Source of the DNA: Costus lasius
Lineage: Eukaryota > Streptophyta > Magnoliopsida > Zingiberales > Costaceae
Assembly (NCBI GenBank): GCA_027563935.2
Contig: CM050449.1
Location: forward strand, 17,072,735-17,136,734
DNA: 64,000 nt
Direction: 5' to 3'
Below the pieces are notes generated by a model that was not told where the DNA came from, did not search any database, and saw only the letters and a list, made by a program, of their open reading frames with translations. A program made the position numbers and the translations under genes. Positions 34,619 through 46,345 of the stretch are shown here, one piece after another. The first letter of the stretch is position 1, and every line of letters begins with the position of its first letter.

Positions 34619-36547
34619 TTATACATTATGATATTTTGATGAAATCATCTTTAATGACATTTTTTGTTTGTGAGCTGAATTTTGTAGAATTTACAACATT
34701 AGCACCCGACAGGCAGACATGAGACACTAGTTAATATTTAAAGCATGTGTTGGCTGCTTCAGTGCTTGTATAAGGTAAGCATTGTGTATGAACTAATTTT
34801 GTGAGCTGAATTTTCTTTATTAACTACTTTGATAATTGTTGTTTATTGGTTGCAAGCTTATAGCATTATTGACTTATTGTGTTGGCTCATCAATTTTGCA
34901 GCTTGAGTGTTTGTATAAGGTAATATACTAATATCGCATACCATTAAGGCATTAACTCATCTTTTATAGTGAAATCAAATGTAAGGATAATGTGGTATTG
35001 TGGTCTTACTAAATTGTTTAACAGGCTGAGCCGCTGAGGGAATGGCATGTTATCTTAAATTTGATGCTTGATTGCTTGAAGCTTGAAGGCTTGAAGCTTG
35101 ATGCTGAATTGCATTTGCTGATATCTTAAATTTGATGGGGTCATGTTATTTAATCATGTGATGTGATAATGTAAAACAATGTGGTGAAAATATTTTGAGT
35201 CTGTGGTGACTGGTGAGATATTAGGACTCTGACAATGTGGTCATCTTAAATTTGAAGGCTCCGAGTAGCATGCTGCAGTACTTGTTAAAACTTATGTTTG
35301 GCGTTGCCTTGTTTATTTTAATATGCAGTTGTCAGTTCTGTCCACTTGTTAACAAATTAGTTGAGTGCACAGTGAAATTTACAACAAACTTGTTATTATT
35401 GTTAGCTAGTTTCTATGCCCAATGAATTTGGAACTTGCTATGAGCTTTACTCTCTATTTTGAGGAATGACCTAAGTGTGCACAATGGATTTCCAAAAATA
35501 ATCCATGAATTTGCATTCTATCAACCATTTCATCTTCATCTTACTTTTTGGATTTAGACATATTCTTGATTTACTACTTTTGACTTCCATAAATGAATAC
35601 GAGTTTTCTAAAAGGAATATGTTGCAACCACTTATCTACATAGTAGTTCTTTATATGTCATTTTAAGAAAGGAAGATCCATGTGGTTTGTAAAAGAAAGA
35701 AGTGCTAGATTTATCTTCTGAAAATTGACGTTCTATTCCATTAAGTCAAATCACGCAGACTTGTTAGTTAAAAGTTAAAACATAAACACATAGTTTGTTT
35801 ATGAAGCAAAAATGCTTAAGTGCAAGTAATCAATAATTACATTATATTTATTGATCTTTTTGATTTTCAGACTCATCAAGCAAGCCAAAGAAACAAGTTA
35901 AGATCTTCTGAGCTGCTTCGAATTAGGGAGTTACATGGTAGATCTATTATCTCTAATAAATGCCGATGTAGCTTTGAAGAAGAGTATAATAAGTTGCAAG
36001 CGTCTCGCCCCGTGGTAACGTGAACATTTATCATTTCATTCTTTTTTCAAAAATCATATCATATGATTTATGTAATCAAATTTTTTTAAAAAAATTGTGC
36101 TATTTAGTTATCAGGTTCAGTAGACTTTATATCTTTATCTTTGCTTATTTCGAGCTCAGATTCATCAAATTCATCAAATTCATCAAATGTAGATTAATTA
36201 GCCAATTAGGTAATATTTTAATTTTTTTAATCGGTAAATCGGTAAATTACCGATTTACCGATCGGTAATTCGGTAATTTACCAATCGGTAAATACCATAT
36301 TCGGTATCGGTTTCGGTATTATAATTTTCGGTTTCGGTAAATCGGTTTTCGATAATTCGGTATTCGGTTTTTCGGTTTTTACCGAATGCTCAGCCCTATT
36401 TACAACCCGACACGACTTGATTATTTTCGAGTCATAAACGGGTTGACCTGTTTATGACCCGAGCACGATTATGACTGACCCGAACCCGCCTAACTTCGTG
36501 TCGAGTCAGGTCAGGTCAGTGGGTCATGTCAAATTTTGTCAGGTCTA

Positions 36548-36870
36548 ATGATGCATTAGTATTTTAATTAATTAATTAATTATTGACATAGATAAATAAT
36601 TGATGAACATAAAAAAAATTAATTTTAAAATTTTTTATCAATATAAAAGGTTCATTATATTGAACCATTTGGCATAAGCGTTATGTAGCATCGATCAACA
36701 GCTCCACCTAATTATCAAATATTGTTTAGGATATTCCATAATAATTAGTCTCAATTTATTAGGGGTACAAATCAGTGTCACTTGCCTTAAACAGTGTCCT
36801 CTCAAAGTGACGAAAGAATTACAATATTATTTGCGTAATTCCATCTCATCCTCGAATATATTTTTTTATA
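36548..36870 (+). repeat. Local duplication, copy 2 (right part)
   Basis: The match to 29400-29640 continues here (ATTGTTTAGGATATTCC, TACAAATCAGTGTCACTTG, GTGACGAAAGAATTACAATA), right of the outer transposon. Copy 2 of the duplication was thus split by the transposon insertion. Confidence 0.7.
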
Positions 36871-37713
36871 TTTTTTCTAAATTTCATTGATTTATTATTA
36901 ACAAAAGTAGAATATCTCTATAAAGTAAATTAATCCCTTTTACTGTTCTCCTCTGACTTTGAGTAATTTATCATAAATTATTTAGCATAATACTCTTATA
37001 GGATATACAAAATCTTTAATTTAGGTTCTATGTTACCTCCATTTCTATTGGCAACTTAATATAATGTATTTAAAAACATTATATTTACGATAACAAAATT
37101 AATTATAATAATGTTTAATCAAAATAAAAGGTCATCTAAATAAATTTTAGGATGCAATGGCTGCCATGTATACATACATAATTATGCAGGATAGTTTGAG
37201 TTTCGAAAGTAGGATTGGTTGACTTTCGACGCACCACCAAGATAGTTGATGGTTGGATGGCGCGTTTTTTGACTTTTTCGCTCGTTTCTTTGTTGAATAT
37301 GCAGTATTTGGCTGCTTAGATACGTTAGCCTGTGGGTCAACTGTGTGGTCGTCCGTGCGGTTCATCTGATGCCTACTTTTCTGTCTAAAATATTTATGGA
37401 TTAGCCTAGCGGCTAATGGATCAGCCTAGAGGTGGCCAACAATATGGCCGCAGCCCGCAAAACCCTGCATAACATAGGTTGAGCACGGTATGACCGGTTG
37501 ACCGTTGATCGCGGGTGACCGTGGCCCATTTTGAGCCGGACTAGATTGAACCCTTCAAGCATGTAGGCCAGGCTAGGCCGAGCATGACATGTGATCGGGC
37601 CGAGTACGACATGCAGGCCGTGCTTGGCATGGCACGTGATTGGGCTAAGCACGACACACGCGCCGCACGTCCCATTTTATCACTAATATATATGTTTTTA
37701 AAAAAACTTTTAG

Positions 37714-37753
<40 letters not shown>

Positions 37754-38209
37754 CTAAATAAAATTTTTATGTATCCTGAGATTTTTTTATTTTTTAATTT
37801 TTTTCTTATCTCTCTGTATTTTTTAAATTTTTCTATAATTTGTATTTTTAAAATTTTTTATATTTATAATATTATTTTTAATATATAAATGATATTAGAT
37901 TAAAGATTTTTAATTAGTTTAATAATATTAGTGTTAAGAGAGTAAAATTTAAAATTTAGTGAAGTAATTTTATAATCAAGTCTGGAATGATCTGTGTGCC
38001 CAATCCTGCATGACTTACATGTCGTACTCAGTACGATTAAAAATAGGTCATGTCTGATATGGCCCACCAAGGAACAAATCGAAGTTAAGATCAGCCAATC
38101 GAGTCAAGGTCAGCGTGCACACCCTACTCATGGCCAAATTAGTCATGCAAGTGGATCTCAATGCGACTCATGTCTGATATCCGAGTTGACACATCAGTGA
38201 GGTGGATTT
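36871..38209. other. Gene-free AT-rich stretch with a GC-rich repeat-like block
   Basis: From about 37427 (TAGAGGTGGCCAACA) to 37680 the DNA is rich in GGCCGTGC, GGGCCGAG and GCACGACA phrases, like the subterminal part of a hAT-type MITE. No matching inverted end or target duplication was located. An ATT microsatellite follows at 37714-37751. No coding exon is seen. Confidence 0.35.
37714..37751. repeat. (ATT)n microsatellite
   Basis: About 12 uninterrupted ATT units. Confidence 0.95.
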
Positions 38210-38821
38210 GAAAAAATTTTCGCCGGAGGGACCCTTCGGCGCTTGATCGCAGAAGGGTCGCCTAATCCTCCAGGCACACATCTTGATGCAAGGTCTAATA
38301 CACAAAAAAACGTCAATGTACACGATCTTAAGTTACCTTAACGCGCGAAAAAGTTTAACGTTGCCACATAGTCAACGTTCCGTCTATCAATAGTTAGGGT
38401 AAAAAATTTTCGCCTGCCGCTCATGCTACGGTAAAAAAACTTTCTCCCGCTCGTGTTCGAGGTGATTTCCGGTGATCTCCTGCTCGCGCTCCCGTTCCCT
38501 CATCATCGGGGAGATTTCCGGCGAGCGAAAAGGCCTCTCCATCTCCGGCAACCCCGCTGGAGACAATCTGTAGGCCCTCTCCATCTCCGTCAACTCAACT
38601 GAAACTTTTGCTAGCACCCTCCGTTAAATCTAGGTTTGTCTCTACTCCTCCAATGGAATCTGAGTTGAACAGCTCGAAGCTTTGATGCTGCTACCATTTT
38701 CATTGCCTTTGTAATCTTTTGGATATTCTTTACACTCTTCATTCGACTTCTGACTGAAGATAGTGCTTTTAGCAAAATACCATCGGTTGTTCTTGTATTT
38801 CACACCTGCTTGGGTTGAAAT

Positions 38822-39340
38822 TAGGGGTGTCCAAAATTCGGGTCAAACCGAAAAACCGAACCAAACCGAACCGAAATTTTCGGTTCAGTTCGGTTCAAAC
38901 CAAGTTCGGTTCGGTTCGGTTCGGTTTAAAATAGTTAAAAAAATTTCGGTTCGGTTTTCGGTTTGAAAAGTTCGGTTCGGTTCGGTTTTCGATTTGAACC
39001 GAACAAACTCAATTTTAAATATAATATTATTATTTTTATATAAAATATAAAATATTATTATTTTTAATTATATAAAATATATTATATTATTATTTTAATT
39101 ATATAAAATATATTATATTATTGTTTTTATTAAAAAATAATAATATAAAAGTATAAATAAATTAAATATATATTTATATAATAAATTTCGGTTTATTCGG
39201 TTTAAACCGAACCGAACCGAATAATTCGGTTCGGTTTTGATTCGGTTTTTACCTAATTCGGTTCGAGTTCGGTTTATTACCATCATAATCGGTTCGGTTC
39301 GGTTTGGACAAGTTCGGTTCGAACCGTTTGGACAGCCCTA
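38822..39340. mobile_element. hAT MITE of 519 bp inside the Mutator-like element
   Basis: The ends TAGGGGTGTCCAAA (38822) and TTTGGACAGCCCTA (ending 39340) are inverted repeats. A perfect 8-bp target duplication, GTTGAAAT, lies at 38814-38821 and 39341-39348. Subterminal zones are dense in TTCGGTTCGGTT; the centre is AT-only. It has no coding sequence. Its ends differ from the 5-kb hAT (GTGTCC versus GTGAGC), so that element is not its obvious parent. Confidence 0.92.
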
Positions 39341-40162
39341 GTTGAAATTGTACAAACCCCAAACTCCCTGCTGATTGACAAATAGATTAGCAGAGTGATG
39401 GTAGTTACAAGTAGATTTAAGTAATAGTCCGCGCATGAAAAATTGTAGAAAATTAAAAGAGATCCATTAGAGAAAGTGCACAAAAGATAGGAGGTTAAGT
39501 TTTTGATGTAGACACTTGTAGAGGATGAAAGCATAGTGTACTTTGCAACTTTCCATAAAAGTTAAAAAGAAAATTTATTTAAGAAACAACGTAGTGATTG
39601 CTAAGCTTTTACTTTGCAACTTTGCATAACATTGTAGAAGTATTTCTGTGTTGATTAATTAGTTTGTTCTACTAAGCTTTTACTTTGCAAATGTAAAATT
39701 AGCTAAAAGATAATATTTTGATGCAAACTTTATATGATAATTTTTACTTGATCAATGCTGAATTACCATCTTGGTCTTACTCACAAAAGCATTGTGAGCA
39801 AGCCAACAACTTGGACTCCTTCAGTAAAAACAAACATCATAGTATCAAAACAATGAGAACTAGCAGGGAAGAAACAAAAGTTAACAATTTGTGTTTTCAA
39901 AGGGTTTAGGGTAAGTATTTTTGTGTGATAAACATGTAAGCGGATAACTATGTAATTCTATAAAAAGTTTTGAATACCTATCTGTACCGCATACCAGACT
40001 TGGACCAAACCAATATAGTCTCACTTACAAAACTCTAGTTACAATGCACATGTTCTTTGAATTTTCATGTGATGTTTCTTTTCTTCTAGCTGCAATAGCT
40101 GTTTACTATTTTCGCTATTACATAACAATTTAACTTTCTTCAGAAAATTGATATTTTTGGGC

Positions 40163-40501
40163 TTATGCTATTTTAGCGTACTCATTATAAAACTCATAAG
40201 CTATTTCTTCATCATTAAAAGTCATACCAACAACTAGAATTGGAGATGCATACAAACTTTCAGGTTCCTCACTTTTCATAGCTGCAAACAAATTTTCAGA
40301 TTCCTCACTTTTTATAAATGTATGTGCTTTCATTTCAGGAACTTTTAATTTTATATTTTCGGGGTCATATTCAGGTAGCTCAGTTGGCTCTGATGATATA
40401 TGATGCTCACTATCTGATACTGAAATGTATTTTTCATCACTAGATGATGACCACCCAAACATCTCACGAACACTTGTCACCTTATTTTTACCCTTCTCCA
40501 T
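40163..40501 (-). pseudogene. FAR1-like N-terminal fragment in the Mutator-like element
   Basis: 112 codons from an ATG at 40501. The acidic, Ser/Glu-rich N-terminal part ends with VGMTFNDEEIAYEFYNEYAK, the opening of the FAR1 DNA-binding domain (F-...-A-Y-x-F-Y-x-x-Y-A), and then stops. FAR1/FRS proteins descend from Mutator transposases, and some Mutator-like elements encode this domain at the transposase N-terminus. The rest of the domain and the transposase are missing, so this is either the remnant of the element's own gene or a captured piece of a host FRS gene. Confidence 0.6.
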
Positions 40502-41455
40502 GCTGATCTAGATGTAATATATAGAAATTACACGATTGTAACAATGTAATAAACAAAAACATCAATTCTAATTTACACATCTTCTTAGCATGCAACCCTA
40601 AACAAAACCAAAGCATACACATTAAGCCCTGAACACAACCCAACAAAACCGAAGCAAACACAACTTTAATAAACCATAAACTATTATTTATAAAATACCC
40701 TAAATATGCGGAAACTTACAAACCATTGTGATCAATAACTACCAATGGACCCTAAATAAATTTCAAACCACCAACAGATGATACTCATATGCAAGAATCA
40801 TACCCCTCGTATTTGATCAATAACTAGAAGGAAAAGTTTCACTACTGAAACAACAACCGAATCATTCCAAGATAAAAGAAAAATAAAAATAACGCACATG
40901 CAATAGTGAGAATAACTTAACATGCTAATTAAAAGATAATCCCAAATTAACCTCACAGAAAAGCTTCCTTCTCCTCCTCTAGCAGCCGGCAATCCAGGCA
41001 CCGACAGCCACCTCCACGGCCACAGGCTCGAGGTCTCTACTCTTTTCCTCTCGATATTGCCGGAGTGGACAACGCCGAGGAATCCCTTGCTCTGTGACCG
41101 GCTGACGAAGGAGACGGAGACGGAGAGGGCGTTTTGATCGCCGGAGATGGAGAGGGCGTTTTGATCACCTCGGTGATGAGAGAACGAGAGCGGAAGAGGA
41201 GATCATCGAAAATCGCCACGAACGAGAGCGAGGAGTGAGAGAAAATTTTTTACCATAGAACGAGCGGGTGGGTGAAATCAATATTTACCCTAACGAGTGG
41301 GTGGACGACATCAGACGGCAACGTTGAAATATATCATGTGCATTTGACTTTTTAACGTGTAATAGAAATGTGCTTTAAGATTTATAACCTTGCATCAAGA
41401 TGCGTGCCTGGAGGATTAGGCGACCCCCTCCGGCGAAAATTTTTTCGGTGGGACT

Positions 41456-42816
41456 TGCGCCCATCGTAGATGTCACGGTGGGATTCGGCTGGAATGCTGG
41501 TGCAATGTGGTTGGCCAACAAATTGAACATTTTGATTGGTAGACCTGAGCCGAGTACACAATTTATGCGTCAGTATAATAAGATTGCGTTTGGGACTATA
41601 GGCCGCACGGCCAAAAAATTGACCTGCAGTTAATTCGTAGCAACTATAAATATATCCTGCTTTTCGTGCGGGGTAAAATAACAAAAACATCCCACAATTG
41701 ACCCGTGCTTGAGATTGGAGAGGAGAAAATTTTTAGGCAGTCTTGTTTGAAAATTTAAGATAAAATAACACTGTTTTAAGATTTGTATTTTCAGCAAATT
41801 CAATTATAAGCAGGTAAAATTCCTAGGTAAAGTCATTACCGATAAAGAGATATATGTGTGTTTTTTTAAGAATAATACATTTATTTTTTAAATGGGCAAA
41901 CTATTTATCGACTAATGAGAGTCATTGTATCATTTTGACTACTATTTGAATAAATTAGAGGTATATTAGTGATCCATATTAGATCATTTTCACAATGAGA
42001 TATTTGAATGTAATTTTTATAATATTTTTATTTTTCATAGTTCCTAATTTCTTAGAAAACCTCAATATTATCTTGTAGAGAAAGTCAAAACCAATGTACT
42101 TGTAGAAAATAGATGAAGACTAGTCATATAGAACTGGCAATTCGAGTGTGATTTGACCTTAAAACTTCAGAACAAAAAAGTCAACACTCGTACAGATGAT
42201 CATACTTGCATGCCATTATACATCGCATTCAATCGGAAGCATTCCTCCTCTATGAACTAATTAATTAATGATGATATTTTGAAAGCCAGTTGATGTATGA
42301 TGCATGTGCCCCATGTTTGACACCAGTAGAATAGGAAATTTGTGGTTGCAGTGTTTCCTTAGACTTTGGATCCTTATCTACTCGCCCTTTACTTTTGTCT
42401 CGATCGATAAAAAAATTGCAAACCACATTAAAATTGATCATTCTTTTTTTAAAAAAAAACAAAAAAAAGAAAAGAGAGAAGAATTCAACAATCCGTGTGT
42501 TCATTTTATGTCTCTCTAAATGAATCTCACTAATTAGTAAGTAATTCATTGACTTAAACTGTAAGGAATCGAGTTGAATTATGCCAGAGGGTTGATTGAT
42601 GCGATGCCGTCCATCATGGGCTCCCTCCCATTAATTGGGAAAAGTAGTTGAGCCACAAGGAGAAGTAGTTAATGGCGTTGCCAATTTGTGGAACGTTCGC
42701 ATTATTTAACGGAGACCAAGGACGGAAGCCTTTGCGTTGCACAAGCAGGTAGCAAGGTCTAGCAGCAGCCGCCTGATCCTGTGAGTCGCCGCTGCCAGCC
42801 AGCCAGCCAGCCAGCC
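41456..42816. other. Upstream flank of HSD copy 2
   Basis: No coding exon or transposon end is recognised. The last 30 bases before the ATG are a (CCAG)n-like run (GCCAGCCAGCCAGCCAGCC). No convincing TATA box was seen. Confidence 0.4.
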
Positions 42817-45084
42817 ATGGATTCTCTCAACTCTCTCCTCGCCGTTGTCACCCATGTCTTCGTCGCCCTACTCCTCCTCGTCTACCTCCCCGTCACCGTC
42901 TTCTGCAGGCTCCTGTGGCGGCTGCTCCTCAGGCCCCTCACCAAGGAGGAGGACATGAGGGGGAAGGTCGTCCTCATCACCGGCGCCTCCTCCGGCATCG
43001 GCGAGGTCAGTGCTACGTACTGTCTTTTAGCCTAAAAATTTTGAGTATTTAGAGAAACATTCAGTGACACTAACCGATCGCTATGGCTAGACAATGCTTC
43101 TCTAAAGAAACTAACTCAAATTTAATTCCGACGCTGAAACTTTCAATTAATTTCAACCAGTTAGCTCACCGAATGGCGGATGAGTAGCTGGGAAAATTAA
43201 ACTGGCAAGCTGGCACCTGAAATTGCGTCGTGCCAGATATGGATAGTTGTAGCGCCGTTATTATTATTTTTTTTTTGCCAAATTTGATTGGAATCTATGC
43301 AAGCAACGCCACTAAATCGACGATATCTATCGCCCAACTTGGTTTGTCTTTAATTAGTTGCCAACTAAGTAGTTGACATGGATCGACCGAATCTACGAGC
43401 TCAAGTAATTAAAAAGAAGAGTGAGTCATTAATGGAATGACTATGAAGCCCATTCATTGTGGGGGATCAATCGGAAGAATAGACAAGAGAGTTCAGGATG
43501 CTCTAGTTTTCTCCATTAAATAAAGACTATAGCACGGACAGCACCGGTGCCGACAATTAATAGGACGGATTCCCACATTGGCATGACGTGATATTGTAAC
43601 AACCAGCTGAGATAGAATATATTGTGTATAGTTGGTTGACCTAATTTGTTCAAAATCGTCGCACTGGTTGAGCTGATGAGAATTGACTGGTAGCTATCTG
43701 CTCATCTAATTTGATAAGCTTCATCACGCCTAGCTAGCTGAAACCAAACCGCTCGGTGTCTTCAGTCCGGCCACATCGATTTGGCTTCCTCCTGACTAAT
43801 AATGAAAAACGATAAATTATCCAATTATTATTATTTTAATTAGTGGTGTTGCGTAATTGTTTCAGCAACTGGCGTACCAGTACGCGGGGAGAGGCGCGTC
43901 CATGGCACTGCTGGCGCGGCGGGCGCACGCGCTTCAGGCCGTCTCTGAGAATGCCCGCGAGTGCGGCTCGCCGGACGTGCTCGTCGTCGTCGCCGACGTC
44001 TCCGACGCCGAGGCGTCGAGGCGCGCCGTAGAAGAAACCATGGCCCACTTCGGGCGACGTGAGTGTAATTAATTGTTTAGACAAAAACCAGATTATGATG
44101 CATGATCTAATGCTAGATAGCGTTGCAGTGGACCATCTTGTGGCGAACGCTGGAGTGTGGAGCACTTGCCTGCTGGAGGAGGTCACCAACATCACTGCCT
44201 TCAATAAAGTCATGGTATGGATGGTTCACGTCCCCGTCCGCTGCTAACTGTGAGTTGTAATTGTGTGGTATCTGGAAATCAGTGCGCCTGAAATTTGCGA
44301 AACGTCACGTTCAGGATGTGAACTTCTGGGGCTCGGTGTATCCGACTTATTACGCCATTCCGCACCTGAAGAAAAGCCGTGGAAAGATCGTCATAAACGC
44401 GTCCCTTGCGGGGCGGATTCCCACCCCAAGAATGAGCTTCTACAATGTAAGCAGCTAAAAATTAAAATGGGATTGATTCTCGTCTTTTATCAATTACTTG
44501 TAAAAAAAAAAACTTACCAGATAGTGATTGATGAGGATGATAATTAGGCAAGCAAGGCGTCACTGATCATGTTCTACGAGGCGCTGCGATCGGAGCTCGG
44601 GTCGAAGGTCGGGATCACCATTGTCACTCTGGGCTACGTCGAGTCCGAGCTCACAAAGGGAAAGGCTGTTCAGAGTAACGGAGAAGTGGGAGTCAACACA
44701 GAGGCTAGAGATGTACGTACGTTAGTCATTGTTATTTAGTAATAATTGAGCTCAACTAAAATGTTTTAAGTTTCCAACCTGTAGATCCAAGTCGGGCCAT
44801 TTCCAATTGGGAGCACGGAGAAGTGCGCCGAGATCATCATCGACGGCGCGTGCAGGGGCGACAAGTACATAACGTGGCCGTCCTGGTACAAGCCGTTCGC
44901 AATCTTGTGGAGTTTGGCTCCTGAGCTCCTGGATCTCTTCTCGCAATCCTTCTACGTCACCAAACCTGGGGATGATTCGGGCATGCCACTCGGGAAGAAG
45001 ATCTTGAACATGAGGGGGCTCAAGAAGTTTTTGTACCCGGATTCTGTTCTTTCTACTAGCACCAAGACGGACAGGAGCGAATGA
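42817..45084 (+). CDS. 11-beta-HSD-like short-chain dehydrogenase, copy 2
   Basis: Six exons: 42817-43005, 43866-44058, 44129-44214, 44315-44446, 44548-44712 and 44785-45084, all GT-AG, giving 354 residues. It has an N-terminal membrane anchor (about residues 8-30), TGASSGIGE from residue 55, VANAG, catalytic Ser186 and Tyr199-x3-Lys203 (YNASK), and a conserved WPSWYKPF tail region. This is the steroleosin/HSD group of plant oil-body or ER reductases; the substrate is not predictable. Exons 2, 3 and 4 are identical in length (193, 86, 132 nt) to those of copy 1, showing tandem duplication. Codon third positions are GC-rich, especially in exon 2. Its C-terminal extension of 27 residues is lost or changed in copy 1. 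Confidence 0.93.
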
Positions 45085-45503
45085 GGTGAATCAAAAGGCA
45101 AAGATAGATTACAGGGTGAACCGGCCAATAAAAGCCATTACATACAGCTTTCTACTATTTTGTAACGACGTACAGATATGAATTTATTTGATATGTATAA
45201 TGATTGGATTAGAATACTAAGCTCACACCACTATACCAAACCAAAGTCTTTGGAAATTTGTGTTCGTATATGGACTTTTGAAGCCTGTGAATTACAGATA
45301 CAAAAAGTCAAAATTCCACATTGTCTAACGTTGCAGAGCAATCAGTTCATGCAGTGGTCCAACGAGAGTAGAAAATGAGTAATCAACAGACTGTAAGATG
45401 GCTTTATGTGTTCTATCAATTTCTATCAAACAAATGTCTCAAAATGATCTCGTTCCAGTGATCCCCAACATTTCTAGAATCAGCCGACCCTGGAGACACT
45501 AGA
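45085..45503. other. 3' flank of HSD copy 2
   Basis: Untranslated and intergenic sequence with no further feature recognised before the LTR repeat at 45504. Confidence 0.4.
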
Positions 45504-46345
45504 TGTTAGGCCCAGGTTTACCCGGTTCAGCTCAGAGCCCAGCAGACCTAACCCAGTGGACCGGATGGTAGCCCAGACTCAAGTTTAATCCCATATTGGA
45601 AGTGGGATGAACCATTATATGACATATAAGGTTTAGTGAGCTTACTATTGTTAACTTGAGCTTAAGCATTTTAATATATTGGGCCAAGCTGAGTTCAACT
45701 AGGATAGCGCAGTAGAAGCACTGTGAGCCCATGACCCACAGGTCCAAGATTATCCTTGACAGAATTTGATGATGGAGGTTGCTGTAAAGCATGATGATGC
45801 AGTGCGTTAGACCGTGAACTCAATGGCCACAGGTTGAGCAGAGCATCTGGGGAGATGCGCTACGGACGTGATCCTGTTTGCATTCAGTTCGGCGGGAGCA
45901 CTATGGCGAGACGGCTGGGACACAGGAGGTTAGATAGAGCACCGGGGGGTGAATACTTGGCTTAGTTGTGTCAAGCCAAGGGGGCGCCAATTCCATGCAG
46001 CATGATGCAGCAAACAATCATCATCAGACTGAAGATAAGAGATAAAGGACATCAACATTGGAGAGCCGCTGTTTAGCGCGCATCGAACATCGAAGACGAT
46101 GTTCAAATCAGGTGGGGGAGAATTGTTAGGCCCGGGTTCACCCGGTTCAGCTCAGAGCCCAGCAGGCCTAACCCAATGAGCCGGATGGTGGCCCAGACTC
46201 AAGTTTAGTCCCACATTGGAAGTGGGAGGGACCATTATATGACATATAGAGCTTAGTGGATTTACTATTGTTAACTTGGGCTTAAGCATTTTAATATATT
46301 GGGCCATGTTACAAATCAGCTCACCAAGTTAATGAATAGTTTGCT
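45504..46345 (+). mobile_element. Small LTR retroelement related to the TRIM family, copy B
   Basis: Two direct LTR-like copies start TGTTAGGCCC at 45504 and 46124. Both contain ACCCGGTTCAGCTCAGAGCC, TGGAAGTGGGA, ACCATTATATGACATATA and AACTTG-GCTTAAGCATTTT. The second is preceded by a purine tract, AGGTGGGGGAGAAT. The internal part (about 45690-46123) is non-coding. The LTR 3' half matches TRIM copies A and C on the opposite strand, but the 5' portion is specific to this copy. No tRNA-Met primer site is visible after the first LTR, and its end is unclear. Confidence 0.6.

Larger units (their letters stand above)
31355..36398 (+). mobile_element. Full-length hAT DNA transposon, 5,044 bp
   Basis: It begins TAGGGGTGAGCA and ends TGCTCAGCCCTA (reverse complement TAGGGCTGAGCA). 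A perfect 8-bp target duplication, TTTACAAC, lies at 31347-31354 and 36399-36406. Both subterminal regions are packed with TCGGTA, TTCGGT and ACCGAA motifs (31369-31530 and 36230-36385), the usual kind of transposase-binding zone in hAT elements. It carries one transposase gene with a single frameshift. The intact duplication and ends suggest recent insertion. Confidence 0.93.
30953..36547. mobile_element. Outer non-autonomous hAT-like element hosting the hAT
   Basis: The ends TACACCTGACAA (30953) and its partner TTGTCAGGTCTA (ending 36547, reverse complement TAGACCTGACAA) are inverted repeats. They are flanked by the direct repeat ATGATGC at 30946-30952 and 36548-36554. Subterminal DNA is rich in GGGTCA, GACACGA and CGGGTT phrases in opposite orientations. 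Without the inserted hAT and its duplication the element is about 540 bp and codes for nothing. A 7-bp target repeat is close to the 8 bp typical of hAT, so one base may have been lost. Confidence 0.7.
38210..41446 (-). mobile_element. Mutator-like element with long inverted repeats
   Basis: The ends GAAAAAATTTTCGCCGG (38210) and CCGGCGAAAATTTTTTC (ending 41446) are inverted. Pairing extends inward for about 250 bp with gaps: GGATTAGGCGACC, CTTGCATCAAGATG, and further in GTTAGGGTAAA and CCCGCTCGT, each has its reverse complement at the other end. Flanks GGTGGATTT (38201-38209) and GGTGGGACT (41447-41455) agree at 7 of 9 positions, as expected for an aged 9-bp Mutator target duplication. It carries a FAR1-like gene fragment on minus and a hAT MITE insertion. 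No transposase core remains. Confidence 0.72.

Noticed and set aside
35820..36023. Extra gene inside the hAT after the transposase
   Set aside because: 67 codons without a domain or conserved start, most likely transposon 3' sequence.
37427..38115. A second non-autonomous hAT element starting TAGAGGTGGCCAACA
   Set aside because: The composition fits, but no matching inverted end or 8-bp duplication was found, so it is only mentioned in the stretch description.
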